Shown here: piece by piece, positions 15,507-24,815 of the stretch | How positions within the stretch are numbered: position 1 is the stretch's first letter | How the letters are laid out: every line of letters begins with the position of its first letter | From: Pirellulaceae bacterium | GTDB taxonomy: Bacteria > Planctomycetota > Planctomycetia > Pirellulales > Pirellulaceae | NCBI GenBank assembly: GCA_018402565.1 | Contig: JAGYIQ010000001.1 | Location: forward strand, 620,001 to 684,000 | DNA: 64,000 nucleotides | Reading direction: 5' to 3' | Made by a program: the position numbers and the translations under genes | Notes under the pieces: generated by a model | What the model was told of the DNA's origin: nothing | The model's input: only the letters and a program-made list of their open reading frames with translations | Database searches by the model: none

Positions 15507-16578
15507 AAAGGGCGAGCTGTTGGAATCCGGATTTTTATTGGTGGACAAACCCACTGGCGTGACGTCCCGCGAAGTGGTGGTGCATGTGCGGCGCCACCTG
15601 CGCCGAACCGGCTCCAAGGCCCAGATCGGCCATTGCGGCACCTTGGACCCCCTGGCCACCGGACTGCTGGTGCTGGCAGTTGGCCCGGCCACCAGCCTAA
15701 CTCCTTGGTTCCAGGGAGGCGACAAATCGTACGTCGGCACGTTTCAGATGGGGGTCACCAGCCCCTCCTTGGATGTGGAAACGCCGCAAACTCCCGTCGA
15801 TTTACCGCCCTGTCCGGCGGAAGCGACTTTGCAATCGGCCTGTCGGTCGTTCACCGGATCCATCACCCAAATCCCGCCGAAGTTTTCCGCCGTGCATGTG
15901 CAAGGCAAGCGTGCCTACCAATTGGCTCGCAGCGGCAAGTCCTTCGAAGTCCCCCCACGCACGGTGCGGATCGATCGCTTGGAACTGCAGCAGGTGAACT
16001 GGCCGATGGTCCAGTTGCAGGTCGACTGCAGCGGCGGCACCTACGTCCGCACGCTGGGCGATGACTTGGCCCAGAAGCTCGGAACACGCGCGGTGATGAC
16101 GGCCTTGCAACGCACCGCCTCCAGTCGCTTCAAGTTGGAGCAAGCCAGCGACTTGAACTCGCTGGTAGAGAACTCGCAGTGGCGCGACTCGCTGATACCG
16201 ATCGCGGATGCCGTCTGTTTTATGCCGCACGTGACCGTTGACCGGGAGACCGCTCGCCGGTTCCGCAACGGCTTGGTGACGCATCAACTCGACAGGCGGA
16301 TGGAAGCCATCTGGCAAGAATTATCGCCACTATCCACGGTCGTCGATCCGCTGGCTCACGTTGCGGCTGGACCGCACCCTGAGGCGGATGCTCCAATAAC
16401 CAGTGAATCGGACGGCGCCGACATGGATTCCGACGACCCACCCGCGGTGGACTCGACCGAGGTGCTGGTGCTGTTGGAGGATCGTCGGCCCGTGGGGATC
16501 GCCTACCGTCGTCCTCGGCCGGATCGCGAGTGGCCCTGGCGCATCAAGTTGAACTTAGCCCAATGGCTCGAACGATAG
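15502..16578 (+). CDS. truB: tRNA pseudouridine(55) synthase TruB
   Basis: 358 residues from GTG 15502; an in-frame TGA just upstream rules out a longer start. The catalytic motif GTLDP is at 47-51, with D49 as the nucleophile-type Asp. GFLLVDKPTGVTS, KSYVGTFQMG and GGTYVRTLGDDLA are all typical TruB motifs. The enzyme converts U55 in the T-loop of tRNAs to pseudouridine in the cytoplasm. It is somewhat longer than the E. coli enzyme, owing to an acidic insert at about 290-320 in the C-terminal PUA-like part. Its 3' end overlaps the convergent nadB gene by 24 nt. Confidence 0.95.
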   Translation: MTKGELLESGFLLVDKPTGVTSREVVVHVRRHLRRTGSKAQIGHCGTLDPLATGLLVLAVGPATSLTPWFQGGDKSYVGTFQMGVTSPSLDVETPQTPVDLPPCPAEATLQSACRSFTGSITQIPPKFSAVHVQGKRAYQLARSGKSFEVPPRTVRIDRLELQQVNWPMVQLQVDCSGGTYVRTLGDDLAQKLGTRAVMTALQRTASSRFKLEQASDLNSLVENSQWRDSLIPIADAVCFMPHVTVDRETARRFRNGLVTHQLDRRMEAIWQELSPLSTVVDPLAHVAAGPHPEADAPITSESDGADMDSDDPPAVDSTEVLVLLEDRRPVGIAYRRPRPDREWPWRIKLNLAQWLER

Positions 16579-18171
16579 TCGTTCTGATTCGAAGCACAAG
16601 TGCCCCAACCAATTGGCATCGTCGCTCTGCGGGAAGTCGCTGCGGAAATGGACACCGCGGCTTTCTTCGCGGCGGATGGCCGCTTGGACCAAGCACCACG
16701 ACACCTGTAACAGGTTCTGCAGTTCCCATCCACTGGCTTCAGTGAATTGATGCCGTTCGGTGTAGTGTCGCCAGCGCTGGATTTGCTGGTGGGCTTCTTC
16801 CAGGCCCTCGTTCCCGCGTCGCACACCGGCCGCTCGCCACATCAGACTGCGGAGCGAATTGCAGACGTCGGCCAAATCCAGATGGAATTGCCCGTTTTCG
16901 CCCACGCTTTGCTGGATGTCGGACAATTGGAATCGGCCGGCATCCGCCTGAGCCGCGTCGGCCGCCCCTCGTCCGGTGAGCGCCCCGTAGACCAAGCCCT
17001 CCAGCAGACTGTTGGACGCCAGGCGATTGGCCCCATGCAGCCCGCTGCTGGTGACTTCTCCGGCGCCCCACAGATGGGGGATGGAGGTTCGTCCCTGCGC
17101 ATCGACCTGGACACCGCCGATCATGTAGTGGGCCCCCGGTCGCACCGGGATCAAATCGCGAGTGACATCGATGTTGAACTGAGCACAGAGCGATGTCATG
17201 CCGGGGAATCGCTCGCGGACCAAGGTTGGGTCCAAGTGACTTAGGCTCAAAAAAACGCAGGTATCTCGCGAACGAGCAATCTGCGTTTCGATGGCTTGCG
17301 AGACGATATCACGGGGGGCCAATTCCGCGCGGGGATCGAACTCCAGCATGAACCGCCGGCCCTCGCGATCGGTCAAGTATCCGCCTTCGCCCCGCACCGC
17401 TTCCGTGATCAAACAGCGACCGCCACCGGCGATGTACAGCACCGTGGGGTGGAACTGCATAAACTCCATATCGCGGACTTTGGCGCCAGCTCGCCAAGCC
17501 ATAGCCAGGCCATCGCCGGTGGCAATGGGTGGGTTGGTCGTTTCGCGGAACACTTGCCCTGCCCCGCCGGTGCAGAGGATCGTCTCTTTGGCCCAGATCA
17601 TATGCAGTTCGCCATTGACCTCGGCCAATGCCCCGCGGCAGCCGCTTTCATCGGTCAGCAAATCGATCGTAAAGCATTTTTCGATGATACGCGTCTGCGG
17701 TCGAGTGCGAATCCGTTCCATGACCGCTCGCATGACCTCGCGACCGGTGCTGTCGCCCAAGGCATGGACGATGCGATGATGAGAATGCCCGCCTTCACGC
17801 CCGAGGGTCAAGCCGGACTCCGAACGGTCGAACTGGGTGCCCCAATCGATCAACTCGCGAATGCGTTCCGGGGCTTGTTCCACCACAGTTCGTACGACAT
17901 CGACATTGCAGAGCGCGCCGCCGGCGACCAACGTGTCCTCCACATGCGATTGGAAATCATCGTCCGAATCCAGGACCCCGGCGATGCCGCCCTGGGCCCA
18001 CGAACTGTTCGATTGCACCAACTCGCTTTTGGTCAGAATCGTCACGTGCAAGGACGGCTCGATTTCCAAAGCCGCGCGTAAACCGGCCAATCCGCCGCCG
18101 ATGATCAGGACGTCCGTAATCAAATGGGGGGTAGTTTTGGGGTGAAAAGGCACCAAATAACGACGCAGCAT
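16555..18171 (-). CDS. nadB: L-aspartate oxidase
   Basis: 538 residues from ATG 18171. The FAD-binding GGGLAGLRAA motif is at 26-35. SNSSWAQGGIAGVL and GREGGHSHHRIVHALGDSTG are the NadB substrate-pocket signatures, and HGANRLASNSLLEGLVYG is near residue 390. The length matches the family. NadB oxidises L-aspartate to iminoaspartate, the first step of bacterial NAD synthesis, feeding NadA. nadA and nadC are not in this window. The gene ends inside the last 24 nt of truB on the other strand. Upstream it is 85 bp from the CBS gene on the same strand. Confidence 0.96.
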   Translation of the reverse strand: MLRRYLVPFHPKTTPHLITDVLIIGGGLAGLRAALEIEPSLHVTILTKSELVQSNSSWAQGGIAGVLDSDDDFQSHVEDTLVAGGALCNVDVVRTVVEQAPERIRELIDWGTQFDRSESGLTLGREGGHSHHRIVHALGDSTGREVMRAVMERIRTRPQTRIIEKCFTIDLLTDESGCRGALAEVNGELHMIWAKETILCTGGAGQVFRETTNPPIATGDGLAMAWRAGAKVRDMEFMQFHPTVLYIAGGGRCLITEAVRGEGGYLTDREGRRFMLEFDPRAELAPRDIVSQAIETQIARSRDTCVFLSLSHLDPTLVRERFPGMTSLCAQFNIDVTRDLIPVRPGAHYMIGGVQVDAQGRTSIPHLWGAGEVTSSGLHGANRLASNSLLEGLVYGALTGRGAADAAQADAGRFQLSDIQQSVGENGQFHLDLADVCNSLRSLMWRAAGVRRGNEGLEEAHQQIQRWRHYTERHQFTEASGWELQNLLQVSWCLVQAAIRREESRGVHFRSDFPQSDDANWLGHLCFESERLSFEPLG

Positions 18172-18256
18172 GTTCGAACACCTGTCTAGGGAAAACCCTG
18201 GAACACTTTACCGCTGGACCCGCCATCCCGCTTGGACAACCGCCGCCCCTCCGGAC

Positions 18257-18667
18257 TCAGGACTTGACCATCTCCAGCAGTCCTCGCAGCACCAAATCGT
18301 GGAAACTGACCACGCCCACAACCCGTCCCTCGCGATCAATGACCGGAGCCCGCATGATGGAGAATCGTTCCAACAACCGAGCACAATTGCTGATCGACAT
18401 GGTGGGAGCGACGCTCAGCACAGGTTTGGCCATGATCTCGTACAAATTGACGCGTTCCGGCGAGCGGTCCGCTGCCAGGATCTGCTTGGCGATGTCCGAG
18501 ATCAGGACCAAGCCATACTCGTCTTCGTCATTCCGCTTGTCGATGATCAAGGCCCGCGTCTCGGGGTACCGCATGGCCAGCAGAGCCTCCTTGACGGTCA
18601 ACTTACCATCCAGGAGATCGAACTGGGTTTTCATCACATCCTTAACTTGCAGGTTGTCAGTCGCCAT
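18257..18667 (-). CDS. Two-CBS-domain protein
   Basis: 136 residues made almost entirely of a CBS pair (about 6-65 and 75-134), with KDVMKTQFDLLDGKLTVKEAL and APVIDREGRVVGVVSFHDLVLRGL. CBS pairs bind adenine nucleotides and regulate transporters or enzymes. Its ATG overlaps the stop of the P-II-like gene (TAATG), so the two are probably translated together. It is the last gene of the DUF1538 operon. A regulatory role for the membrane proteins upstream is inferred from this position. Confidence 0.9.
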   Translation of the reverse strand: MATDNLQVKDVMKTQFDLLDGKLTVKEALLAMRYPETRALIIDKRNDEDEYGLVLISDIAKQILAADRSPERVNLYEIMAKPVLSVAPTMSISNCARLLERFSIMRAPVIDREGRVVGVVSFHDLVLRGLLEMVKS

Positions 18668-19017
18668 TACAATTTCTCCTCGACGATCTTGGTGAGTTTC
18701 TCAATTTGGTGGCTGACCCCAACGGCGTCCTCGACGTCGATTTGGATCGCGATGCCAGTGCCGGAAGTACAATCGAACTCTGCCGTATTGGAGATGGTTT
18801 CCAAAATGGTGCGGCAAAGATGCCGTTCCACCAAGAACATCACCACATCCCGCTGGGAGTCCAGTGACAAGCCAAAGAACGTCTTCGTGGGCTTGATCCC
18901 CTCCCCACGAGCATTGCCGATGACGGTCGCTCCGGTGGCACCCGCCTCACGCGCCGCTCGCATGACATCGTCGGTGCGATGGTCATCCACAAAAGCAATG
19001 ATCAACTTGAAATGCAT
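18667..19017 (-). CDS. P-II-like signalling protein
   Basis: 116 residues from ATG 19017, with GAGGAG upstream. A longer frame to 19107 would run back into the DUF1538 gene and lacks an RBS. The sequence (HFKLIIAFVDDHRTDDVM, AREAGATGATVIGNARGEG, TFFGLSL, SGTGIAIQIDVEDAVGVSHQ) follows the ferredoxin-like P-II fold with a T-loop region. Classical GlnB uridylylation sequence is absent. P-II proteins bind ATP/ADP and small metabolites and block or open transporters. Located 4 nt after the second DUF1538 gene, it most likely gates that transporter. Confidence 0.88.
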   Translation of the reverse strand: MHFKLIIAFVDDHRTDDVMRAAREAGATGATVIGNARGEGIKPTKTFFGLSLDSQRDVVMFLVERHLCRTILETISNTAEFDCTSGTGIAIQIDVEDAVGVSHQIEKLTKIVEEKL

Positions 19018-19021
19018 GTTT

Positions 19022-19930
19022 TCATTCTCCTCTATCTTCTGCGGCAGCATCCCGATTGGATGGAATGCGACTTCGTCGGCTCTGCCACCAGGCCGCCAGT
19101 TGAGCATACCCCATGACCGTCATCATCGGGAACACGGAGGCAAAGGCAATCAAGCCAAAGCCATCCAACAACGGATCGCGCCCCTCGATTCGCGCCGAGA
19201 GCCCCAGGCCCAACGCGGTCACAAGCGGCACGGTCACCGTTGAGGTAGTGACACCACCCGAGTCGTACGCCAGTGGCACGATCTCCCGGGGGGCAAAGAA
19301 CGTTTGCACCACCACGAACACATAGCCGCCAATAATGAACGCTGGCAATGAAAAGCCCGTCACAATTCGCCAGGTCCCCAGCGCGACGCCGATACCAACC
19401 CCGAGAGCCACGGCAATTCGCAGGCCCCAGGCGTTCACTGCCCCACCGGAAACTTCCTCCGCCTTCAAGGCCACCGCAATCAACGAGGGCTCAGCAATCG
19501 TCGTGCTCAAGCCGACGCAGAAAGCAAAAACATACGTCCAATAGAATCGGTACCACGGCAAACTGAGCCCCGTTGCCGACGTTGCTTCCGTCTCCGTCAC
19601 CCCCAACAGCGAGAAGCTGGTGAGCTGTTCGGCCATCAAATTGCCCACCGGGAACAGCGACAGCTTTAGACCCACCAAAAACAGTGTCAGCCCCAGCAAG
19701 ACAAACACCATGCCCCAGAGAAACTGCGGCAGATTATGCAGCGTTCGCCGCAAGACAAACCACTGGAAAAACAACACCACCACCACGATGGGCAACAGAT
19801 CACGCACCGTGGCCAACAAGTCACCCAGCAACAAGCCCAACAGGGCCGTCACAGACAGGGCGTCTGGGGCGTTCACGGCAGCAAGCGTATCGAGCAGCCC
19901 GTGCATGGGGGCAACCAGGGTCAAACCCAT
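19022..19930 (-). CDS. DUF1538 membrane transporter subunit (second of pair)
   Basis: 302 residues with about seven to eight hydrophobic helices. Key family motifs are [14 protein letters not shown] (about 140-153) and [14 protein letters not shown] (about 225-238). It overlaps the first DUF1538 gene by 10 nt (the ATG lies inside the last codons). From memory, DUF1538 pairs (named UmpA/UmpB in halophiles) have been reported to act as a two-part Na+(K+)/H+ antiporter. The present pair probably does the same job, or moves another ion. The P-II gene follows after 4 nt. Confidence 0.85.
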   Translation of the reverse strand: MGLTLVAPMHGLLDTLAAVNAPDALSVTALLGLLLGDLLATVRDLLPIVVVVLFFQWFVLRRTLHNLPQFLWGMVFVLLGLTLFLVGLKLSLFPVGNLMAEQLTSFSLLGVTETEATSATGLSLPWYRFYWTYVFAFCVGLSTTIAEPSLIAVALKAEEVSGGAVNAWGLRIAVALGVGIGVALGTWRIVTGFSLPAFIIGGYVFVVVQTFFAPREIVPLAYDSGGVTTSTVTVPLVTALGLGLSARIEGRDPLLDGFGLIAFASVFPMMTVMGYAQLAAWWQSRRSRIPSNRDAAAEDRGE

Positions 19931-20709
19931 AAGATACCCATCATTAAGACAAAAACGATCGGCAACAATGAGGCCAAGGCTATCAAGCCAAAACCATCAA
20001 ACAATGGATTGCGTCCTTTGATGCAATTTGCCAGCCCCACTCCCAAGGCTGTTGTCAAGGGAACCGTGATGGTTGAAGTCGTGACGCCACCCGAATCGTA
20101 GGCGATGCCGACGATGGAATTCGGCGCAAAAGGAGTCAGGGCGATGACCAACAGGTACCCGAGCAGGATCAAGTATTGAATGGGCCAGCCCCGCAAGATT
20201 CGCAATACGCCAATCACCAACGCGGCCCCCACCGATATCGCCACGACGGTGCGCAGCACCAGGCTATAACGGTCCCGAAACACCGTTTCCTGGCCCTCCG
20301 CCGCCAGAGAATCGATCCGATCCAAAGCCGCCAACTTCGCGGCTTCGTCGGCCACCGCAATCAGAGCAGGCTCGGCGAATGTCGTTCCAAACCCGAGTGA
20401 AAATGCGAAAATCAACAGCCAGAACACGCTGCCCTTTTTTGCCAAGTCTCGCGCCAATTGCTCCCCCAACGGGAACAAGGCCATATCCAAACCAATCACA
20501 AAGCACGTCAAGCCAAGTACCACCAAAACCAAACCCAGCAACAATGCTGCCACGTTGTCCAACGGCTGCTGAAAAACGAATAGCTGGAACACGGCCACGG
20601 TCGCGATGATGGGCAATAGATCTCGAACGCTTCCGAGCAATGGCCGAGAAAACGCTTGGCCAAATCGGCGCGACCAAGTCCAAAGTTCCGCCGGATTCAT
20701 TGAGTCCAA
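19921..20709 (-). CDS. DUF1538 membrane transporter subunit (first of pair)
   Basis: 262 residues. A TTG at 20709 has AGGAG 9 nt upstream; an ATG at 20700 is the alternative start, but with poor spacing. The protein has about seven helices and the same motifs as its partner: [14 protein letters not shown] and [14 protein letters not shown]. It is the first gene of the operon umpA-like, umpB-like, P-II, CBS. The gap to the upstream Tat protein gene is only 37 bp on the same strand, so read-through is possible. The transported ion is not known from sequence. Confidence 0.85.
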   Translation of the reverse strand: MDSMNPAELWTWSRRFGQAFSRPLLGSVRDLLPIIATVAVFQLFVFQQPLDNVAALLLGLVLVVLGLTCFVIGLDMALFPLGEQLARDLAKKGSVFWLLIFAFSLGFGTTFAEPALIAVADEAAKLAALDRIDSLAAEGQETVFRDRYSLVLRTVVAISVGAALVIGVLRILRGWPIQYLILLGYLLVIALTPFAPNSIVGIAYDSGGVTTSTITVPLTTALGVGLANCIKGRNPLFDGFGLIALASLLPIVFVLMMGILWV

Positions 20710-20746
20710 GTCAGCTTACTCCTGTTGAGTCAAAGGTCCGCAACCC

Positions 20747-21733
20747 TTATTCCATGTCCGAACGCGGCGCCCGCCGGAAGGCCGCACGCAGCAATGCCAA
20801 ACTCTCGGGTATCGCTGTTCGGTAGTCGGCCATCCCCTCAAACTCCAAGGAGATGTAGCCGCGGTAATGGTGCTTCCGCATGATCTCACCAATCCGCAGG
20901 TAATCCAAATCCAAGCTGTACCATTGGCCGCCCCCGTAATACGTTTTCGCCTGCAACAGAATCGTACGCGGCGCGATCTGCTCCAACCGCTCGTACGGCT
21001 CCTCCAAAAAATTGCCGGTATCTGCTGTGACTTGTAACCAAGGCGAGTCGACCGCATCGACGATCCGCAACACACCTTCGGGAGTCAGCCCCAGTCCCCA
21101 ATGATTCTCTAGTCCCAACACGATACCGCACTTTTCAGCCACTCGAGTGCACTGGGCCAAGGCATCGATCACCCAGGGATACCCGTCTTCGTCGGTGTAA
21201 CCCGGCAGCGGGGGCTCGATGCCGCGATTGGCCATCAACGCGTCGAAACTGGCCGATGTCCCCCACCGCCCCGTGTTCACTCGCATGGTGGGAATCCCCA
21301 ACTTGTAGGCCAATTCAATCTGGCCGATCGTGCGATCGATGTTCTGTTGTCGCAGCTCGCGATCCGGAGTGACAAATCCTTGATGCGTCGACATGCCAAT
21401 CAACGGCAGCCCCAACGCCAAAGCGCGACGCTTGTACGACATCAACTTGCTGTGACTCAACAGCTCATTCTGCTCCAACTGATACAACAACAACTCGACC
21501 CCGTCGAAACCAAAGTGATCGGCCAGATCCAAGCACTTGTCAAAATCCCGCAATTCATCGTTGCGGAACCGCCAGAGCGAATAGGTCGAGAGAATGATCG
21601 GATGCGTCTGCCGCGGCCCAGTGTCCGTCGATGGACCGTCGCCTTGGGCCCTGGCCACCGCTTGACTTAAAGGAACCAGACCGGCTGCCAAGCCACCCCA
21701 AGCCAAAAAGCTTCGACGGTTCGCTGATGTCAT
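20747..21733 (-). CDS. Tat-exported sugar phosphate isomerase/epimerase-like TIM-barrel protein
   Basis: 328 residues. The N-terminus has a Tat motif (NRRSFLAWGG), then a hydrophobic stretch and a likely cleavage after AVARA. The rest fits the xylose-isomerase-like TIM barrel (AP endonuclease family 2): FGFDGVELL, IGMSTHQGF, GIVLGLENHWG, TADTGNF, ISLEFEG. Conserved Glu/His/Asp residues at strand ends should bind a divalent metal. Family members isomerise or epimerise sugars or inositols. Export to the periplasm is common for this family in planctomycetes. The substrate is not known. Confidence 0.85.
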   Translation of the reverse strand: MTSANRRSFLAWGGLAAGLVPLSQAVARAQGDGPSTDTGPRQTHPIILSTYSLWRFRNDELRDFDKCLDLADHFGFDGVELLLYQLEQNELLSHSKLMSYKRRALALGLPLIGMSTHQGFVTPDRELRQQNIDRTIGQIELAYKLGIPTMRVNTGRWGTSASFDALMANRGIEPPLPGYTDEDGYPWVIDALAQCTRVAEKCGIVLGLENHWGLGLTPEGVLRIVDAVDSPWLQVTADTGNFLEEPYERLEQIAPRTILLQAKTYYGGGQWYSLDLDYLRIGEIMRKHHYRGYISLEFEGMADYRTAIPESLALLRAAFRRAPRSDME

Positions 21734-22033
21734 GGGAGTTCCTTAGTTCTATTCTTCGTTTTAAAAAATTGCAGGTCCGAGGGAACGCCCGCCCGCCGGG
21801 GCCTCGCCCACCGCCTATTTGTCCGTCATAGCCTAGCCGGATACCAGACGGGTAACAAGAACCACCTCGAAGTTGCGACGCGTTGTCGCTTAGGTCATTC
21901 TTTATTAGACTCGATTCCCGCGGGTCCCGCTGACCGCCGCTCGGGTTGGGACGCTGCCCTGCTGCATCCGCTTTCCGATCGGGTAGTATCCCCGGTGTTT
22001 GTCCCCAACATTCTGGCTGCCGACCATTTCCCC
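21734..22033. other. Intergenic region between divergent isomerase-like gene and thiD
   Basis: About 300 bp with an AT-rich patch (gttttaaaaaattg) near the isomerase start at 21733. It should hold the promoters of both divergent genes. No clear operator, riboswitch or small gene is seen; in particular no THI-box (TPP riboswitch) sequence is recognisable before thiD. Confidence 0.5.
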
Positions 22034-22894
22034 ATGACTCCCGCCGAACCAAATCCGCCGACCGCGCCGCCATCTGTTCTCGCTGCCGCCGTGGCCCTGA
22101 CCATCGCGGGTTCCGACCCCAGTGGCGGGGCGGGCTTGCAGGCCGATCTAAAAACGTTCCAGCAATGCGGTGTTTACGGCATGTCGGTTGTCACGCTGTT
22201 GACGGTCCAGAACACGCAGGCGGTGACCGACGTGCAGTTGTTGTCGCCTGATCTGATCCAGCGGCAATGGACCGCGGTCGTCTCCGATATCCCTCCCCAC
22301 GCCATCAAGACCGGGGCCTTGGGCAGTGCCGAAATCATCGCCCAAGTCGCGACTGGCCTACGAGAAACAGCGGTGTCCACGCCCGTCGTCGTCGACCCGG
22401 TCCTGGTCAGCAAACACGGGCATCGCTTGGCCAACGAAGACGTGGTTGCCGCCTATCGAACGGAACTGTTGCCACGGGCTTGGTTCGTGACACCGAACCG
22501 CTTTGAACTGCAGAGCCTGACGGGCTGCGACCTGTCGGACCCGCAGAGCCTGCGGTCGGGTATCGACGAACTCCACAACTTGGGCACCGCCAACGTGTTG
22601 ATCAAGCTTGGGCCGGTCGACGGCGTCTCTCGACACCTACTGAGCGTAGCGGGGCAACTCACGACCATCGATCGCCCCCTGGTGGCTCGGCCCAATAACC
22701 ATGGGGCCGGCTGCGTCTTATCCGCCTTGCTCACCGCCGCTCTGGCGGTCACACAAGCTCGATCGGAACCCCAAGACGTGGTCGCCTTGGCACAAGCGGC
22801 CATCGAGCAGACCTGGCGAGCTGTCAAACACCCCAGCTCGCTGGGAAACGGCATTTCGCCCGCCGAAACCCGCTGCCTGCGACCGCTGCAGTGA
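22034..22894 (+). CDS. thiD: Hydroxymethylpyrimidine/phosphomethylpyrimidine kinase
   Basis: 286 residues from ATG 22034; an in-frame GTG at 21995 is an alternative start. The ribokinase-fold motifs of ThiD are present: LTIAGSDPSGGAGLQADLK (22-40), GMSVVTLLTVQNT, VVDPVLVSKHG, VTPNRFELQSLTG and the anion-hole HGAGC near the C-terminus (HGTGC in most homologues). The enzyme phosphorylates HMP and HMP-P for thiamine synthesis in the cytoplasm. No other thiamine gene is next to it. Confidence 0.94.
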   Translation: MTPAEPNPPTAPPSVLAAAVALTIAGSDPSGGAGLQADLKTFQQCGVYGMSVVTLLTVQNTQAVTDVQLLSPDLIQRQWTAVVSDIPPHAIKTGALGSAEIIAQVATGLRETAVSTPVVVDPVLVSKHGHRLANEDVVAAYRTELLPRAWFVTPNRFELQSLTGCDLSDPQSLRSGIDELHNLGTANVLIKLGPVDGVSRHLLSVAGQLTTIDRPLVARPNNHGAGCVLSALLTAALAVTQARSEPQDVVALAQAAIEQTWRAVKHPSSLGNGISPAETRCLRPLQ

Positions 22895-23141
22895 CAAACT
22901 TTTTCGGTCGTGTCGATTGAGACGTTGTCGGCGAAAAAATCTTTAAGCTTTTGACTCAATTCGCTCAAGTCGCGCTTGCTGGCCAAAATGTCCCCAGATA
23001 CCATTCAGATCGGGGCTGGGAGTTGCTGCGACGCGGGAAACCAAGCATTGCGGAGCACCCGTAGCGAGAGAACTTGCGTAATCGGTTCGATTCCTACAAC
23101 CGTTTCAAACCCTTTGACGGACACCAGCGGTAAGATTTGCC

Positions 23142-23702
23142 ATGGATGATGCCAATCGAACAACCAACGAAGTCGACTACCTGCTGCAGAACGCACGCTT
23201 GCGTTCCGAGCTGGAGCCGTTTCTCGACGAGTCGCTCCTATTGGTCGACACGCAGCATATGCCGACCCCGGCCGAGAACGAGTTCTTGGAGTCGCTGTTG
23301 GCCTGGGAGTCGGCCCCGATTCTACCCATTTCCCAATGGTTCGAACCCGAGTTATCGCTACCGCCGGCCTCCCGTTTTGACGACCTGGAACTGCACCTGC
23401 GCTTGCACGAGGTCATCCAGCAACTGCATACCAAGCAGATCGTGCTACAGTTTACCGACCATCTCAACGATCGCGAACTGTACACCCTGATCGCTCGCGA
23501 TATTCTCCCCAGTCGCGAAAAGAAGGTCCATCTGCCCGGCAACCGGTTCGTCTGGCGATGCCTCGACGAGACCACCTCGCCCGACCTGTGGCTGCAGTAT
23601 TATGCCTCGGACGAAGAACGCGACGTTTGGTTGGAATTCAATCCCAGTAGCGAATTGCCCGAACCCCTGTCGCCACCGTTCCCCCGGCAACTGCCCGTTT
23701 AG
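23142..23702 (+). CDS. Conserved-looking hypothetical protein, acidic
   Basis: 186 residues from an ATG at 23142. I do not recognise a family. The protein is soluble, Glu/Asp-rich and Leu-rich, with helices predicted by eye at 10-35 and 85-110 and a Pro-rich end (PLSPPFPRQLP). Codon use matches the neighbours and no shadow gene competes, so it is probably real. It lies between thiD and a secreted beta-propeller-like gene on the same strand. No function is proposed. Confidence 0.7.
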   Translation: MDDANRTTNEVDYLLQNARLRSELEPFLDESLLLVDTQHMPTPAENEFLESLLAWESAPILPISQWFEPELSLPPASRFDDLELHLRLHEVIQQLHTKQIVLQFTDHLNDRELYTLIARDILPSREKKVHLPGNRFVWRCLDETTSPDLWLQYYASDEERDVWLEFNPSSELPEPLSPPFPRQLPV

Positions 23703-23795
23703 GCCATCAGCCGCAGGCAATCAGCCGAATCAAACCAGCCGGCGTGCGTTAGCTCCCGGTTGTTTTATCATGGGAACCGGACACTGGATTTCACC

Positions 23796-24815
23796 ATGCA
23801 AAAGTTATGCGGTCTACCGATCTATCTGTTGTTGGGCCTGTCTTTTGGCTTCTGGCAGCCGTCGCTCAATTGCATGTTAAGGGCGGCAAATGCAGCGTGG
23901 TTTCCTGACAAGGACGCCCTGGTCCAGCAATTGGAAAATGCTGACCGAGCGACCGCGCAAGTTTATAAACTGCGCGACGATCGCGGCCAGGGCATGGACT
24001 GCTTGAAGGTCTTCCAACCGGCGACGGCCGCTGGAACCTACTACGGCGTGTATCACAACTTCCAAGCTGGCGTCCTAGTGACCCACGTGGCTCGTTCGAC
24101 CGACCTTGTCCAATGGACGCATCTGACGGCCTTGGACGACCACGCGTCGCAACCGGCGATTCATGTGTGCGACAACGGCGGCTATCTGCTGGCCTACGAA
24201 CACGACGAGCCCAACTCGGTGTGGATCCGACTGCGGTACTACGACAGCTTGGACCACTTGCTCGCGGCTAAGTTTGAACGCCAATTCGACATCCAGCGGA
24301 CACTGGCTCCGACGGCCGAGGGGACTCCGAGTTTTGAGGCAGTCGAAATCGGCCCCGAGGGCCTGGAGCAGTCGCAGATCCAACTGCGGTTTCATTACTA
24401 CAAAGACGGAGATGTGGATCAATTGGCCACGGGTACCCTGGTCAACTTCTCCCAGTGGCAAGCCGAGGCCGACACCGAGCTGAATAGGACCTTGGCAGAT
24501 CAGGGCTGGCGCGGGAACCTGGGCGATCGCGACAAGTTCACATGGCAAGAGCAGACGTATTACTTGCAGGAAACCCAGCAAACCCGCGGGGACTGGGGCT
24601 CTTGGCGTCTTTGCCTGTGCGACCACCGCGGTTATCCCCTCCAACCCCTGGCGATACGAACACCGCAGGGCTCGACGGCTTTCTCCAACCCGCACGCGAC
24701 GTGGGTCCGCAACGCCGCTGGCCAACGATTGCTGGTCGTGACCTTGTTCCTGCATTCTCGCGGCAACCCACCCGCCGAACGCGGCGTGCTGTTGTATGTG
24801 ATTGAGGCAAATTAG
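23796..24815 (+). CDS. Secreted protein, possible five-bladed beta-propeller (glycoside hydrolase 43-like)
   Basis: 339 residues from ATG 23796. The first 30 residues form a signal peptide (KLCGLPIYLLLGLSFGFW). The body has repeating segments of the type 'YYGVYHNFQAGVLVTHVARSTDLVQWTHL', which resemble the blade pattern of GH43/GH62-like propellers, where a Trp or Ser-Asp-Leu follows each strand. Later blades include WGSWRLCLCDHRGYPLQPL and NPHATWVRN. Catalytic acids cannot be assigned. A role in binding or cutting glycans is plausible but weakly supported. Confidence 0.6.
   Translation: MQKLCGLPIYLLLGLSFGFWQPSLNCMLRAANAAWFPDKDALVQQLENADRATAQVYKLRDDRGQGMDCLKVFQPATAAGTYYGVYHNFQAGVLVTHVARSTDLVQWTHLTALDDHASQPAIHVCDNGGYLLAYEHDEPNSVWIRLRYYDSLDHLLAAKFERQFDIQRTLAPTAEGTPSFEAVEIGPEGLEQSQIQLRFHYYKDGDVDQLATGTLVNFSQWQAEADTELNRTLADQGWRGNLGDRDKFTWQEQTYYLQETQQTRGDWGSWRLCLCDHRGYPLQPLAIRTPQGSTAFSNPHATWVRNAAGQRLLVVTLFLHSRGNPPAERGVLLYVIEAN

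Noticed and set aside
22453..23004. Minus-strand frame of 183 codons over thiD end
   Set aside because: Most of it is antisense to thiD; only its first 40 codons lie outside and lack an RBS.
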